Shown: positions 1 to 9,179, counted from the stretch's first letter. The stretch is 48,303 nucleotides of DNA from Candidatus Halocynthiibacter alkanivorans (GCF_003333265.1 NZ_QOLB01000061.1:1-48303), one strand, 5' to 3'. Notes: a model not told the origin generated them from the letters alone. A program made the numbers and translations.

Positions 1-430
1 GCTCTCTGTTCATGAGGACGGTGGCGCAATTGTGCGCCTCAGCTGGGAGGGCGCAGAGGCTGGGGCAGGGCAGGATGACACCCCACTGCTGCGCGAGGCG
101 GTCAGCCAGCTCGCGGCCTATTTCGACCACCGTCTGACCAACTTTGATCTTCCCCTCCGTGTGGCGGGCTCTGATTTCCAGCGCGCGGTTTGCGCCGCCA
201 TGAGCGCAATCCCCTTTGGCGAAACCCGCACCTATGGCGACATTGCCCGCGACCTTGGCCGGCCGGCGCAGCCCGTGGGCAACGCCTGTGGCGCCAATCC
301 GATCCCGGTGATCATCCCCTGCCACCGCATTCTGGGTGCCAGCGGCCTGGGCGGGTTTTCCGGTCAGGGCGGGGTCGAAACCAAAGTCATACTCTTGCGC
401 CATGAAGGCGCCGCCAGCCTGCTGATCTGA
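1..430 (+). CDS. ogt: Methylated-DNA--[protein]-cysteine S-methyltransferase (5' end outside window)
   Basis: This protein repairs O6-alkylguanine by moving the alkyl group onto its own cysteine, a one-time reaction. The reading frame is already open at base 2 (codons LSVHEDGGAIVRL...), so the start lies upstream of the window and the GTG at 32 is internal. The active-site motif IPCHRILG is complete, preceded by the helix-turn-helix part (FGETRTYGDIARDLGRPA) that flips the damaged base. The C-terminus ends normally shortly after GGFSGQGG. It converges on the EF-hand gene with only 6 bases between them and no visible terminator. The family is certain; ogt versus an ada-like C-terminal domain cannot be settled without the missing N-terminus. 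Confidence 0.9.
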   Translation, partial: LSVHEDGGAIVRLSWEGAEAGAGQDDTPLLREAVSQLAAYFDHRLTNFDLPLRVAGSDFQRAVCAAMSAIPFGETRTYGDIARDLGRPAQPVGNACGANPIPVIIPCHRILGASGLGGFSGQGGVETKVILLRHEGAASLLI

Positions 431-436
431 GAACGG

Positions 437-760
437 TCAGGTCTCGGACTGATCGTCGTCCAGCGCACTCTGAAACAGGTTCTGGATGATGTTGTCGACA
501 TTCGCATTGCGCGCAGCCGACGTCGCCGGCCCGTCCATCGGAATATATTCGCCGCTTGCCTGTTTGGCGCTCCTGTAGTCCGCGAATTCCTGCTCCGAAA
601 TCTCACCATCCCCGTCGCTGTCCAGCTCCTGCAGCACTTGCGAAAAATCAAGCGCCGATGTGTCACCAAGCGCAAATGTTTCGGTGACGGTTTGTGACTG
701 CGCGGCGGCGGCGGCGTTGCAGCCGGATGATCCGGTTGCCATTGATGCGGCAATATCCAC
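437..760 (-). CDS. Small EF-hand (calcium-binding) protein
   Basis: This 107-residue acidic protein carries one canonical EF-hand loop, DSDGDGEISEQEF, at about residues 47-59, with Asp/Asn ligands at positions 1, 3 and 5 and Glu at position 12. The rest is low-complexity, rich in Ala, Gln, Ser and Thr. The GTG start at 760 is supported by AAAGGA about 6 bases upstream; a later ATG (residue 7) lacks a good ribosome site. There is no clear signal peptide, although the short Gly/Ser/Ala-rich N-terminus could be a degenerate one. A single EF-hand in a small protein suggests Ca2+ binding or pairing with a partner. The cellular role is unknown. Confidence 0.75.
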   Translation of the reverse strand: MDIAASMATGSSGCNAAAAAQSQTVTETFALGDTSALDFSQVLQELDSDGDGEISEQEFADYRSAKQASGEYIPMDGPATSAARNANVDNIIQNLFQSALDDDQSET

Positions 761-943
761 TGTCTATCCTTTCTGGATTAAAACAGGGCCATTGCGCATG
801 GGGTGGATTAACAGGGGGTTTCCGAGCCAATGCAAGTTGCATCTAATTTTAGCGATCTGTCACCGCTGGCAGATCCTGCATATTCCGCCGGGTTCACATC
901 CGTTCCGGTTTTTGCACAACTCAGCCGGTGAATTGTGCAATTT

Positions 944-1645
944 TCATATAAGTTCTGGGCGCTTAACCGGGATTAACTGCTGCAGCATGCCGGCAAACAA
1001 CAGGTAGACCGAGGTCACCGCCAGCCCCCAGATCGCCCAGCTTTGTGGGTGAAAATCACCCCAGGCTGCCCAGCCGGCAAAAAAGGTCCAGGCCAGCGCC
1101 ATGGGCATCGTCACCGTCCGCCAGCGTGCCGTGCGCACCGGATGTACGAATCGCAAAGGCAGAAACATCGCCACAGCCAGTGCTGAAATCAGCGCCAGCA
1201 TCACCCAGAAATTGGGCTGCAGTGCGAACAGGACCAGCACCAGCATATTCCAGCAACCTGGAAAGCCGGAAAAGCTGTTGTCCTTTGTTTTCATGCGGGA
1301 ATCCGAAAAATACAGCGCCGAAGCAAAGGTGATCAGGATGATCGACACCCAGCCGGTCCAGCCTGGCAGCAACCCGGACTTAAACAGCGCGAATGCGGGA
1401 ATAAACACATAGGTCAGATAGTCGATGATCAGATCAAGCAACACGCCATCAATGAGCGGAGCGTTTGTTTTTACGTTATATTTTCGCGCCAGCGGCCCAT
1501 CAATGCCATCGACAGCAAAGGCCACAACCAGCCACAAAAACATCAGGGACCACTTTCCATCTACCGCTGCCAGCATTGCCAGCATCGCCAGAACCGCTCC
1601 GGTTGCAGTGAGCAGATGTACAGAATATGCGCGCATTTTTATCAT
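944..1645 (-). CDS. pcs: Phosphatidylcholine synthase (CDP-diacylglycerol--choline O-phosphatidyltransferase)
   Basis: Pcs makes phosphatidylcholine in one step from CDP-diacylglycerol and choline in the inner membrane, releasing CMP. The 233-residue protein is strongly hydrophobic, with about seven or eight membrane segments. Its CDP-alcohol phosphatidyltransferase signature runs from D49 to D75: DG-x2-AR-x12-G-x3-D-x3-D. The 12-residue spacing is the Pcs-specific form, longer than the x8 of other family members. The DYLTYVFIPAFAL stretch after the motif is also typical of Pcs. The start could be the ATG at 1645 or the in-frame ATG three codons later, which has better spacing from GGCGGA. 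It lies downstream of xerC in the same direction. This enzyme is common in alphaproteobacteria and rare elsewhere. Confidence 0.93.
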   Translation of the reverse strand: MIKMRAYSVHLLTATGAVLAMLAMLAAVDGKWSLMFLWLVVAFAVDGIDGPLARKYNVKTNAPLIDGVLLDLIIDYLTYVFIPAFALFKSGLLPGWTGWVSIILITFASALYFSDSRMKTKDNSFSGFPGCWNMLVLVLFALQPNFWVMLALISALAVAMFLPLRFVHPVRTARWRTVTMPMALAWTFFAGWAAWGDFHPQSWAIWGLAVTSVYLLFAGMLQQLIPVKRPELI

Positions 1646-1699
1646 CCGCCCTACATGCCTGAGCAGGGTTGGAAATGCAATTGGGTCGCCTCCGGCACG

Positions 1700-2614
1700 C
1701 TACGCGCGGCGGTGACTTGCCTGATAGACTTCCATCAACCGGCCAGCATCCACGCTGGTATAGATCTGGGTGGTGGACAGTGAGGCATGGCCGAGTAATT
1801 CCTGGATCGTGCGCAGATCGCCGCCGGCAGATAACAGATGAGTGGCAAAGCTGTGACGCATCGCATGTGGTGTCACAGTGGCGGGCAATCCCAACTGAGT
1901 CCGGGCCTGTTCCACCACTTTGGCAATCAGTCGCGGGTTCAGCGGCCCGCCACGTGCTCCCCGGAATAATGGCTGATCTTTCATTGGCTTATAGGGCGAC
2001 AGCCGGATGTATGCCGCCACCGCATCTGCCGCGACAGGCAGCACCGGCACCAGACGTTCTTTGCCGCCTTTGCCGCGGACGCGCAGCACGTCAGACAGCG
2101 GAAAATCCTGCCCCTGCAGCGCCAGCGCTTCTGATCTGCGCAAGCCACAGCCATAAAGCAGGGTCACAACCGCCACATCGCGCGCCGAAATCCACGGCGT
2201 CTCCGATTGCAGTGCAACACAGTGCAACAAAGCCACCGCATCCACTTCACTCACCGGGCGCGGCAGTTTCGCCTGAAATTTCGGGCTGCGTGCCGACAGG
2301 ATTGCGGTGGCATCAAAGCCCTGGCGTTCGGCCTGCCAGCGGGCAAACATACGCACCGCGGAGAGTGAGCGCGCCAGGGAGCGTGACGCCACGCCGCGCG
2401 CCCGTTCATGCGCCATCCAGGCCCGCATATCAGTGATCGATATATCGCCCAGCACCGCAATGCCTTTACCGCCGCCGAAATGCCCGTTGATAAAGGACAA
2501 AAATCCCAGAACATCGGTCTGATAAGCGGTGATTGTGTGCGGGCTCGCCCCGTCCAGAGCGCGGATGTGATCCAGCCAGCGCGCCACAGTGTCGCTGAGG
2601 CCAGCTGGCAACAT
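1700..2614 (-). CDS. xerC: Site-specific tyrosine recombinase XerC
   Basis: XerC works with XerD at dif to resolve chromosome dimers at division. The 304-residue protein has an N-terminal SAM-like core-binding domain (about 5-95) and a C-terminal catalytic domain. The tyrosine recombinase residues are visible: R159 in GLRRSE, K182 in GKGGKER, H250 and R253 in HAMRH, H276 in LLGH and nucleophile Y285 in TTQIY. Its start overlaps the DUF484 stop by one base (TGATG), so the two are translationally coupled. The DUF484-xerC pairing is conserved in proteobacteria. This argues for the housekeeping recombinase rather than a phage or integron integrase, and no mobile-element context is present. Confidence 0.95.
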   Translation of the reverse strand: MLPAGLSDTVARWLDHIRALDGASPHTITAYQTDVLGFLSFINGHFGGGKGIAVLGDISITDMRAWMAHERARGVASRSLARSLSAVRMFARWQAERQGFDATAILSARSPKFQAKLPRPVSEVDAVALLHCVALQSETPWISARDVAVVTLLYGCGLRRSEALALQGQDFPLSDVLRVRGKGGKERLVPVLPVAADAVAAYIRLSPYKPMKDQPLFRGARGGPLNPRLIAKVVEQARTQLGLPATVTPHAMRHSFATHLLSAGGDLRTIQELLGHASLSTTQIYTSVDAGRLMEVYQASHRRA

Positions 2615-3321
2615 CAGTCCAGCCAGCGGCGCATGGAACGTTCAAAGACGTCGGCGAAAAAGGACAATAAATCAGTGCCCTGGGTCGGCTGGAACTGGTG
2701 CGGGTCTTCGGCCCCCATCACCAGCATCCCCGGCAGGCGTCCGGAGCCGAAATCCAGCTTGAGACAGGCTTCCGAATGCACCCAGGACGCACGCTCGCCG
2801 TAAATCCGGTTGTTGTCGGGATGGGTCTGGCGCAGCGTCACCTGCCGCACCGGTATATTGCGCCCGCCGCTCAGATATTCGTCGATAAAACCGGGTTGCG
2901 CCGTCACCAGAACATCGCTCAACCGCGACACAACCGGATCTTCGCTGCTTTGCAGCGTCTCCAGCACCAGCTTGATTGAATCCACCCGCAGTACAGCGGC
3001 GACATCGCCACCAAGGTCACGTAAAAAGCTTTCGAAATCAGTTGGGTCCAGCATTTTCAGGATCGCACGATGCACCTGATTGGTTCCGGCAAGATTTTCA
3101 TAAGCCGCTGCAATCACCCCACGATGGGTGTCTTCCAGCCGGTCCAGCCGGGTCTCCAGCCGTTCCATCGCAATGCCGCGCAGATCGACAATATTGCCGC
3201 CAAGTGCTTTTTCGTTGGCCGCAATCAGCGCCCGCATGACATCATGGTCATCCAGCACCGATTCCGGGTCGGAGATAATCCGCTCGCGCAGATCTTCTGC
3301 CATCAGGGCGATTTCGTTCAT
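2614..3321 (-). CDS. DUF484 family protein (GAF-like)
   Basis: This 235-residue cytoplasmic protein matches the DUF484 family. It has an N-terminal helical segment beginning MNEIALMAEDLRERI, then a predicted coiled coil (about 45-75, MERLETRLDRLEDTH), then a C-terminal GAF-like half with the typical block near GMLVMGAEDPHQFQP. Function is unknown in all organisms; only its constant place directly before xerC is established. The stop codon overlaps the xerC start by one base, so it is the first gene of a two-gene unit. The 210-base region upstream carries the terminator of the next gene and presumably this unit's promoter. Confidence 0.9.
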   Translation of the reverse strand: MNEIALMAEDLRERIISDPESVLDDHDVMRALIAANEKALGGNIVDLRGIAMERLETRLDRLEDTHRGVIAAAYENLAGTNQVHRAILKMLDPTDFESFLRDLGGDVAAVLRVDSIKLVLETLQSSEDPVVSRLSDVLVTAQPGFIDEYLSGGRNIPVRQVTLRQTHPDNNRIYGERASWVHSEACLKLDFGSGRLPGMLVMGAEDPHQFQPTQGTDLLSFFADVFERSMRRWLD

Positions 3322-3470
3322 GCCTGCCTCATTTTTGCTCTTGGTTTCAATATATACACTGAAACCCGAAATTTTTCTGCAATTTCTTATCGGGGTTTTT
3401 AGAGCCAGAAGCCGTCCTGTTCAAGCCATATCAGAGCTGCGGAACGCATCGGAGATATGCGCATCAACGT

Positions 3471-3497
3471 AAAAAAGCAGCCCGGGCGGGCTGCTTT
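3471..3497 (-). terminator. Intrinsic terminator of the small transaldolase gene
   Basis: A perfect 10-bp stem, AAAGCAGCCC with GGGCTGCTTT, surrounds a GGGC loop (3474-3497). On the minus strand it is followed by more T residues, giving a run of about six. It starts 35 bases past the stop of the gene at 3532-4185. Confidence 0.88.
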
Positions 3498-3531
3498 CCT
3501 GATGTTTCTTAACTGTTTACGCGTGACGCGC

Positions 3532-4185
3532 TTACAGGATTTTTTGACCGGTTTTTGCCCAGTCGGCGTTGAACGCGTCCAGACCTTTGTCGGTCAGCAC
3601 GTGGTTTGCCATCGCTTTGATCACGGCAGGCGGCGCGGTCACAACATCGGCGCCGATGATCGCACAATCTTTCACGTGGTTGGCGTTGCGGATCGAAGCA
3701 GCCAGAATCTGGGTTTCGTAACCGTAGTTGTCATAGATGGTGCGGATGTCTTCGATCAGCTCCAGACCATCAAGGTTGATGTCGTCCAGACGGCCGATGA
3801 AAGGCGAGATAAAGGTCGCGCCGGCTTTGGCGGCGAGCAGCGCCTGGTTGGCCGAGAAACACAGCGTTACATTGACCATACGGCCTTCGCCGCTCAGCAC
3901 TTTACAGGCTTTCAGACCGGCCCATGTCAGCGGCACTTTGATCGCAATATTGTCAGCGATTTCAGCCAGTTTACGACCTTCGGCAATCATGCCTTCTGCG
4001 TCAGAGGCAACCACTTCGGCGGAAACCGGACCGGAAACAATGGAACAGATTTCTTTGGTCACTTCGACGATGTCGCGGCCGGATTTCATAATGATCGACG
4101 GGTTGGTGGTGACCCCATCAACCATGCCCAGGTCGTTAAGTTCGCGGATGGCGTCTACGTCGGCGCTGTCGATAAAGAATTTCAT
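3532..4185 (-). CDS. fsa: Small (subfamily 3) transaldolase / fructose-6-phosphate aldolase-like protein
   Basis: This 217-residue class I aldolase belongs to the short transaldolase family (FSA/TalC). D6, the Schiff-base lysine K83 in [11 protein letters not shown], and the TTNPSI loop are all present. The residue that separates the two activities is Phe (F129 in SPFIGRLDD). Fructose-6-phosphate aldolases have Tyr at this place and true transaldolases have Phe. By family knowledge I therefore favour transaldolase activity, moving dihydroxyacetone units in the pentose phosphate pathway. The start is the ATG at 4185 with AAGGA upstream; a longer in-frame reading to 4224 adds residues not seen in the family. 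It is divergent from priA, with 80 bases between them holding both promoters. Confidence 0.9.
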   Translation of the reverse strand: MKFFIDSADVDAIRELNDLGMVDGVTTNPSIIMKSGRDIVEVTKEICSIVSGPVSAEVVASDAEGMIAEGRKLAEIADNIAIKVPLTWAGLKACKVLSGEGRMVNVTLCFSANQALLAAKAGATFISPFIGRLDDINLDGLELIEDIRTIYDNYGYETQILAASIRNANHVKDCAIIGADVVTAPPAVIKAMANHVLTDKGLDAFNADWAKTGQKIL

Positions 4186-4265
4186 GTAAGCAGTCCTTGG
4201 TTCTGGCAGGGGTTGCCGCTTCATACCCTATGGCGGCGCGGCCCGAAAGCCCCTAAGGATAAGCT

Positions 4266-6461
4266 ATGGCAGAGCAGATGTTTTTCAACCAGGGCGATCT
4301 TGTCGGCGTGCTGACAACCCAGCCGCTGGACCGGTTACTGGACTACAAAGCGCCCGAGGGCGGCTGTGAGACCGGCGCCTTTGTCGAAGTGCCGCTGGGG
4401 CCGCGCAAAGTGTTGGGCGTGGTCTGGGGGCCGGGGCAGGGCGATTACGACCGTGCCAAAATCCGCTCTGTAATCCGCGTGCTGGACGTGGAACCAATGC
4501 GCGACGAGATGCGCCAGTTTCTCGGACGCGTCGCTGATTATACGCTGACGCCGATGTCGGCGATGCTGCGGCTGGCGACCCGCGCACCGGGTCTTGGCGG
4601 CGCGGTGTCGATGCGCAAAATCTATCGCCGCGGCAAGGGCGAGCCCGACCGTCAGACCGACGCGCGCCGCAAAGTGCTTGAAGTGCTGGAACAATATGGC
4701 GGCCTCGCGTTCACTCTGAAAGAACTGGCGGATTATGCCGGTGTCACCTCCTCGGTGATCAAAGGCCTGGTGAAACAGGGTGTGGTGCGCGAAGAAGATG
4801 CGCCGCGCGATCTGCCCTACCCATATCTGGACCCGAAATATGCTGGCAAAGAGCTGACGGAGGATCAGGCCGAAGGTGCTGAAAAACTGCGTGCCAGTGT
4901 CGCCAGCGGTAAATATGGCACCACGCTGCTGAAGGGCGTCACCGGCTCCGGCAAAACCGAAGTCTATCTGGAAGCGGTGGCCGAATGTCTGGCCCAGGGG
5001 CGTCAGGCGCTTGTTTTGCTGCCGGAAATTGCGCTGACCGCTGAGTTTCTGACCCGGCTTGAGGCCCGATTTGGCGCCCAGCCTGCTGAGTGGCATTCCG
5101 GTGTTACCATGACCGAGAGGCGGCGTTGTTTCCGTATGGTTGGGCAGGGCGCGGCTCAGGTTGTGGTCGGGGCCCGCTCGGCCCTTTTCCTGCCATTTCA
5201 AAATCTTGGCCTGATCGTGGTCGATGAGGAACACGACACATCTTATAAACAGGATGACGGGGTGCTCTATTCCGCCCGCGACATGTCGGTGATGCGGGCT
5301 CTGTGCTGTAGCGCCCAGGTGATCCTGGCCTCCGCCACCCCTTCGCTGGAAAGCTGGGCCAATGCTGAGGCCGGGAAATATGCCCGTGTCGATCTCGTGT
5401 CCCGTTATGGCGCGGCGCAGATGCCCGATATGGGCGCGATCGACATGCGCGAGGAAAAGCTGCCCTCCAACCGCTGGGTGTCTCAGCGGCTGCAACGCGA
5501 AGTGAACAAGCGCATTGAGGCCGGCGAGCAGTCGCTGTTTTTCATCAACCGCCGGGGCTATGCGCCGATGACGATCTGCCGCGCCTGTGGCCATCAGATC
5601 GCCTGCGATCACTGTGATGCGCGTATGGTGGAGCACCGGTTCCAGAAACGGCTGATGTGCCACCAGTGTGGCGAAAGCAAACCTGTGCCTGATGCTTGCC
5701 CGTCCTGTGAGGTCGAGGGTAAACTGGCGCCGGTTGGCCCGGGGGTGGAACGGTTGGCGGAAGAAATCAAAGAGTTGTTCCCGGACGCGCGCGTTGCGGT
5801 GCTGTCATCAGATCTGTTTGGCTCGGCGCGGGCGCTGAAAGAACAAATCGAAGCCATTGCGCGCGGCGAGGCTGATATCATCATCGGCACGCAACTGGTG
5901 GCAAAAGGTCATAACTTTCCGCATCTTACCCTTGTCGGGGTGATTGATGCCGACCTTGGGTTGCAGGGCTCGGATCTGCGCGCGGCAGAACGGACTTTTC
6001 AGTTGATGCGCCAGGTGGCAGGGCGTGCCGGGCGTGCAGCGAAAAAGGGCACCGCCCTGCTGCAAAGCTATCAGCCGGAACACCCGGTGATCCGCGCCAT
6101 TCTGTCGGGTGATGAAGAAGGCTTCTGGCAAACGGAGGCGGCGGAACGCAAGGCCGCAGGCGTGCCGCCTTACGGGCGCATGGCCGGCATTGTGATATCC
6201 AGCCCGGACATGCAGGCGGCCTTTGATCTTGGCGCCAATATGGCACGTCAGGACCGGGTGTTGCGCGACATCGGTGCCCAGGTATTTGGCCCGGCCCCGG
6301 CGCCCATTGCACGGGTGCGCGGCCGCCACCGGGTGCGCCTGTTGGTCAAAGCCGACAAAGCGGCGCCCTTGCAGGCGGCGCTGGCACGTTGGTCCGCACA
6401 GTTCCGCATTGGGCATAATGTGCGGCTGTCGATCGACATTGATCCGCAGAGTTTTCTGTAA
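4266..6461 (+). CDS. priA: Primosomal replication restart helicase PriA
   Basis: PriA recognises stalled forks and recombination intermediates, reloads DnaB and unwinds 3' to 5'. The 731-residue protein has an N-terminal 3'-end-binding region (about 1-100), then a superfamily 2 helicase core with Walker A GVTGSGKTEVYLEA (about 225) and Walker B VVDEEHDTSYKQ (about 315). The paired zinc sites follow, with eight cysteines from CRACGHQIACDHC to CPSC (about 440-480). Helicase motifs V-VI (GTQLVAKGHNFP, QVAGRAGRA) come next. AAGGA lies 7 bases before the ATG. The length is normal for the family and all catalytic motifs are intact. Confidence 0.96.
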   Translation: MAEQMFFNQGDLVGVLTTQPLDRLLDYKAPEGGCETGAFVEVPLGPRKVLGVVWGPGQGDYDRAKIRSVIRVLDVEPMRDEMRQFLGRVADYTLTPMSAMLRLATRAPGLGGAVSMRKIYRRGKGEPDRQTDARRKVLEVLEQYGGLAFTLKELADYAGVTSSVIKGLVKQGVVREEDAPRDLPYPYLDPKYAGKELTEDQAEGAEKLRASVASGKYGTTLLKGVTGSGKTEVYLEAVAECLAQGRQALVLLPEIALTAEFLTRLEARFGAQPAEWHSGVTMTERRRCFRMVGQGAAQVVVGARSALFLPFQNLGLIVVDEEHDTSYKQDDGVLYSARDMSVMRALCCSAQVILASATPSLESWANAEAGKYARVDLVSRYGAAQMPDMGAIDMREEKLPSNRWVSQRLQREVNKRIEAGEQSLFFINRRGYAPMTICRACGHQIACDHCDARMVEHRFQKRLMCHQCGESKPVPDACPSCEVEGKLAPVGPGVERLAEEIKELFPDARVAVLSSDLFGSARALKEQIEAIARGEADIIIGTQLVAKGHNFPHLTLVGVIDADLGLQGSDLRAAERTFQLMRQVAGRAGRAAKKGTALLQSYQPEHPVIRAILSGDEEGFWQTEAAERKAAGVPPYGRMAGIVISSPDMQAAFDLGANMARQDRVLRDIGAQVFGPAPAPIARVRGRHRVRLLVKADKAAPLQAALARWSAQFRIGHNVRLSIDIDPQSFL

Positions 6462-6655
6462 AATAAGCAGGTTGCTTTCAGTTTGCTAGATGCCGGAACG
6501 AAGATGCGCCCGGCGCGGACCCGGCAATGCGAGTCTGGAATCCTGGCTGATCCGGCACTTGGGGCGCGACCCCGGCCTGCCGCATCGTGGGAAACGCAGC
6601 GGCAAACACAACTGAAGCTCTGGCATTTGTGGCCGCAAAGCCTTAGCCAGAGAGC
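6462..6655 (+). other. Intergenic region priA to MFS gene
   Basis: There are 194 bases without a supportable gene, terminator or repeat. It presumably contains the promoter of the transporter. An open frame starting at 6483 runs into the transporter in another frame and shows no protein-like features. Confidence 0.4.
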
Positions 6656-7888
6656 ATGTTTCATATTGTTAAAACCCAGGAGGCTGCGCGCCTCCCTTTC
6701 TGGCGCCGCCCTATCGCGCTGCTGGTTGTTATGGCATTTGCTATGCCGATTGCGTTTTCCACCTGGTCTGCGCTGCTGAATAACTTCGTGATCGAGTCCG
6801 CAGGCTTTACCGGCATTGAGATCGGCTGGTTGCATACGGTGCGCGAAATTCCGGGGTTTCTGGCGGTGGGTGTTATTGCGCTGCTGATGCTGTTTCGCGA
6901 ACAAGTGCTGGGCCTTGTTGCCCTGGCGATGCTGGGGGTGGCGACGGCTGTGACCGCCTATTTCCCCTCGTTCTACGGCATTCTGACCGTGACCATGCTC
7001 AGCTCGATCGGGTTTCATTATTATGAGACCGTGAACCAGTCGCTACAACTGCAATGGATCGAAAAAGACCGCGCGCCCCAGACGCTTGGCTGGCTGGTCG
7101 CCACCGCCTCTGCGGCGTCGCTGATCGCCTATGGTCTGTTGATGCTGACCTGGAAGACGCTGAACCTGTCTTATGAGATGGTGTACCTGATCTCGGGTGG
7201 TTTTACCGCTGTGGTCGCCCTGTTTTGTCTTTTTGCCTATCCCCAGTTTGAAGCGCCACATCCGCAGAAAAAGCAGTTTATACTGCGCAAACGCTATTGG
7301 CTCTATTATGCGCTGCAATTCATGTCCGGGGCGCGGCGGCAGATTTTTGTGGTTTTTGCGGCCTTTATGATGGTCGAACGCTTTGGATTTGAGGTCCAGG
7401 AAGTCACCGGGCTCTTGATGCTGAACTTTGTGGCCAACATGATATTTGCGCCAATGATGGGCGGTGCGGTCGCGAAATTTGGCGAACGCCGGGTGCTGAT
7501 GTTTGAATATCTCGGGCTGATCGGCGTGTTCCTCGCTTATGGCGGTATCTATTATTTCGGCTGGGGCGTGGTGCTCGCGGCGGCGCTATATGTGATTGAT
7601 CACATGTTCTTTGCGCTGGCTTTCGCATTGAAAACCTACTTTCAGAAGATCGCCGATCCGGGGGATATCGCGCCGACCGCCGCCGTGGCCTTTACCATCA
7701 ATCATATTGCGGCGGTGTTTCTGCCGGCGCTGCTGGGCTATCTCTGGGTCACATCGCCCGGATCTGTCTTTGTGCTGGCGGCGGGCATGGCCGCGTTTTC
7801 GCTGTTGCTGGCAATGCTGATCCCGCGCCACCCTTGCAAGGGCAACGAAACCCGGTTTGCAGCGTTAAACCCGGTCGCGGCAGAGTGA
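6656..7888 (+). CDS. Major facilitator superfamily transporter
   Basis: This 410-residue polytopic inner-membrane protein has about 10-12 hydrophobic segments in two halves. A charged central loop (PQFEAPHPQKKQFILRKRYW, about 201-220) separates the halves. The overall plan is that of the MFS. The second half contains the loop KFGERRVLMFEYLG, resembling the conserved MFS loop between helices 8 and 9. The substrate cannot be told from sequence. The start ATG at 6656 has a purine-rich AGAGAG just upstream. It stands alone between priA and msrA and shares no overlap with either, so it may be a single-gene unit. Confidence 0.8.
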   Translation: MFHIVKTQEAARLPFWRRPIALLVVMAFAMPIAFSTWSALLNNFVIESAGFTGIEIGWLHTVREIPGFLAVGVIALLMLFREQVLGLVALAMLGVATAVTAYFPSFYGILTVTMLSSIGFHYYETVNQSLQLQWIEKDRAPQTLGWLVATASAASLIAYGLLMLTWKTLNLSYEMVYLISGGFTAVVALFCLFAYPQFEAPHPQKKQFILRKRYWLYYALQFMSGARRQIFVVFAAFMMVERFGFEVQEVTGLLMLNFVANMIFAPMMGGAVAKFGERRVLMFEYLGLIGVFLAYGGIYYFGWGVVLAAALYVIDHMFFALAFALKTYFQKIADPGDIAPTAAVAFTINHIAAVFLPALLGYLWVTSPGSVFVLAAGMAAFSLLLAMLIPRHPCKGNETRFAALNPVAAE

Positions 7889-7971
7889 TCGCAGTTTATG
7901 ACTGCGGGGCCTCGCCCTCCCGGGGCGGGCTGCCTATATGATGTGATGAATTGATCAAACAGGAGGCGCTG

Positions 7972-8631
7972 ATGTTTGGGTTGGGCAACAAAGATAAATC
8001 GCAACTTCCGGACCTGGGCGCGGCCTTAAAGGGCCGTCCGGATCCGATTGCAACCGCTGAGCGTCACTTCCTGTCGGGACGCCCGCTTAAGTCCCGGGTG
8101 CCTGAGGGCATGCAGGAAGCCATGTTCGGCATGGGCTGTTTCTGGGGTGTCGAGCGCATGTTCTGGCAACTTGGCGACTGCATCTGGCTGTCCATGGTGG
8201 GCTATGCCGGCGGCGAGACGCCAAACCCGAGCTATGAAGAGACCTGCACCGGCAAGACTGGCCACAACGAAGTGGTGCGGGTGATCTTTGACCCTGCAGT
8301 GATCTCTTATGAGGCGCTGCTGCAAACGTTCTGGGAGGGCCACGACCCTACTCAGGGCATGCGCCAGGGCAATGACCGGGGCACCCAGTACCGTTCTGGA
8401 ATCTACACGTATTCTGACGATCAGAAAGAGGCCGCTGAGGCCAGTAAGGGGCAATACGCCACCCGTCTGGCCGCTGCCGGTCTTGGCGCGGTCACCACAG
8501 AGATTCTGTCGGCACCAAAGTTTTTCTATGCTGAGGATTATCACCAGCAGTATCTTGAGAAAAACCCGTCCGGATATTGCGGCATTGGTGGCACCGGCGT
8601 GACCTGTCCGATCGGCACTGGCGCGGCCTGA
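7972..8631 (+). CDS. msrA: Peptide-methionine (S)-S-oxide reductase MsrA
   Basis: MsrA reduces methionine-S-sulfoxide in proteins and as free amino acid, using thioredoxin. The 219-residue protein has catalytic C56 in GCFWGVER and the family block MVGYAGG. Two C-terminal cysteines at 203 (GYCGIGG) and 212 (VTCPIG) fit the resolving role, so it is a three-cysteine type of normal length. The ATG at 7972 is chosen because a perfect AGGAGG lies 5 bases upstream; an in-frame TTG at 7951 would place that site inside the gene. Its stop overlaps the next start (TGATG), so the acetyltransferase is translated with it. Confidence 0.96.
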   Translation: MFGLGNKDKSQLPDLGAALKGRPDPIATAERHFLSGRPLKSRVPEGMQEAMFGMGCFWGVERMFWQLGDCIWLSMVGYAGGETPNPSYEETCTGKTGHNEVVRVIFDPAVISYEALLQTFWEGHDPTQGMRQGNDRGTQYRSGIYTYSDDQKEAAEASKGQYATRLAAAGLGAVTTEILSAPKFFYAEDYHQQYLEKNPSGYCGIGGTGVTCPIGTGAA

Positions 8632-9179
8632 TGGCTGCGACACCTCTGGAGCTGATGCGCAGCGGGGGCTGGTACAGTTGCCTGCTGCCGGAACTGGATG
8701 ATCTGAGGTGTGCCGCGCGGCGTGCCTGCCATGCCCATGCGACACAAGACCCGGATCAGCGCGGCCCCTTTGCAGCTGAACTGGGCGCCTTGTTTGCTGC
8801 AGTCGGCGAGAACGTATTTATAGAGGCGCCGTTCCACTGTTCTTACGGGCTGAATCTGCATCTGGGCGATGAGGTCTATATCAACGCGGGCTGCACGATC
8901 CTTGACAGCGCACCGGTGCGGATTGGGGCGCGCTCCATGCTGGGGCCGCATGTCACCCTCGCCTGTGCCGACCATAACCGGGACATCAAACAACGCGCCA
9001 GAGGCATTGAACGCGCCCTGCCCGTGACACTTGGCGAAGATGTCTGGATCGGGGCAGGGGCAACAGTGCTGCCCGGGGTGACCATCGGCGATGGCGCCAT
9101 CATCGCAGCCGGGGCGGTGGTGACAAAAGACGTTGCCAGCGGTTCGCGGGTTGCAGGCGTACCAGCGCGGGCGCTATAG
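8631..9179 (+). CDS. Sugar O-acetyltransferase, hexapeptide-repeat family (maltose/NodL type)
   Basis: This 182-residue left-handed beta-helix acetyltransferase uses acetyl-CoA. An N-terminal maltose-acetyltransferase helix region (about 5-58) leads into hexapeptide repeats (about 60-182), ending GDGAIIAAGAVVTKDV. The catalytic His is H115 in ACADHNRD, and the acceptor-site block FHCSYGLNLHLGDE is conserved. Proteins of this type acetylate maltose, glucose or galactosides, or Nod factor (NodL); the substrate here is unknown. The ATG at 8631 overlaps the msrA stop by one base. An upstream in-frame ATG at 8577 lies inside msrA and gives residues foreign to the family. It probably forms one transcript with msrA and possibly prmA, which starts 31 bases later. 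Confidence 0.87.
   Translation: MAATPLELMRSGGWYSCLLPELDDLRCAARRACHAHATQDPDQRGPFAAELGALFAAVGENVFIEAPFHCSYGLNLHLGDEVYINAGCTILDSAPVRIGARSMLGPHVTLACADHNRDIKQRARGIERALPVTLGEDVWIGAGATVLPGVTIGDGAIIAAGAVVTKDVASGSRVAGVPARAL

Noticed and set aside
1700-2614. Integrase of a mobile element
   Set aside because: The tyrosine recombinase is coupled to DUF484, the normal xerC neighbour, and no att repeats, phage genes or tRNA target are seen.
4335-5663. 442-codon open frame on the minus strand inside priA
   Set aside because: It is antisense to intact priA, with a His/Arg/Gln-rich composition typical of shadow frames in high-GC DNA and no family pattern.
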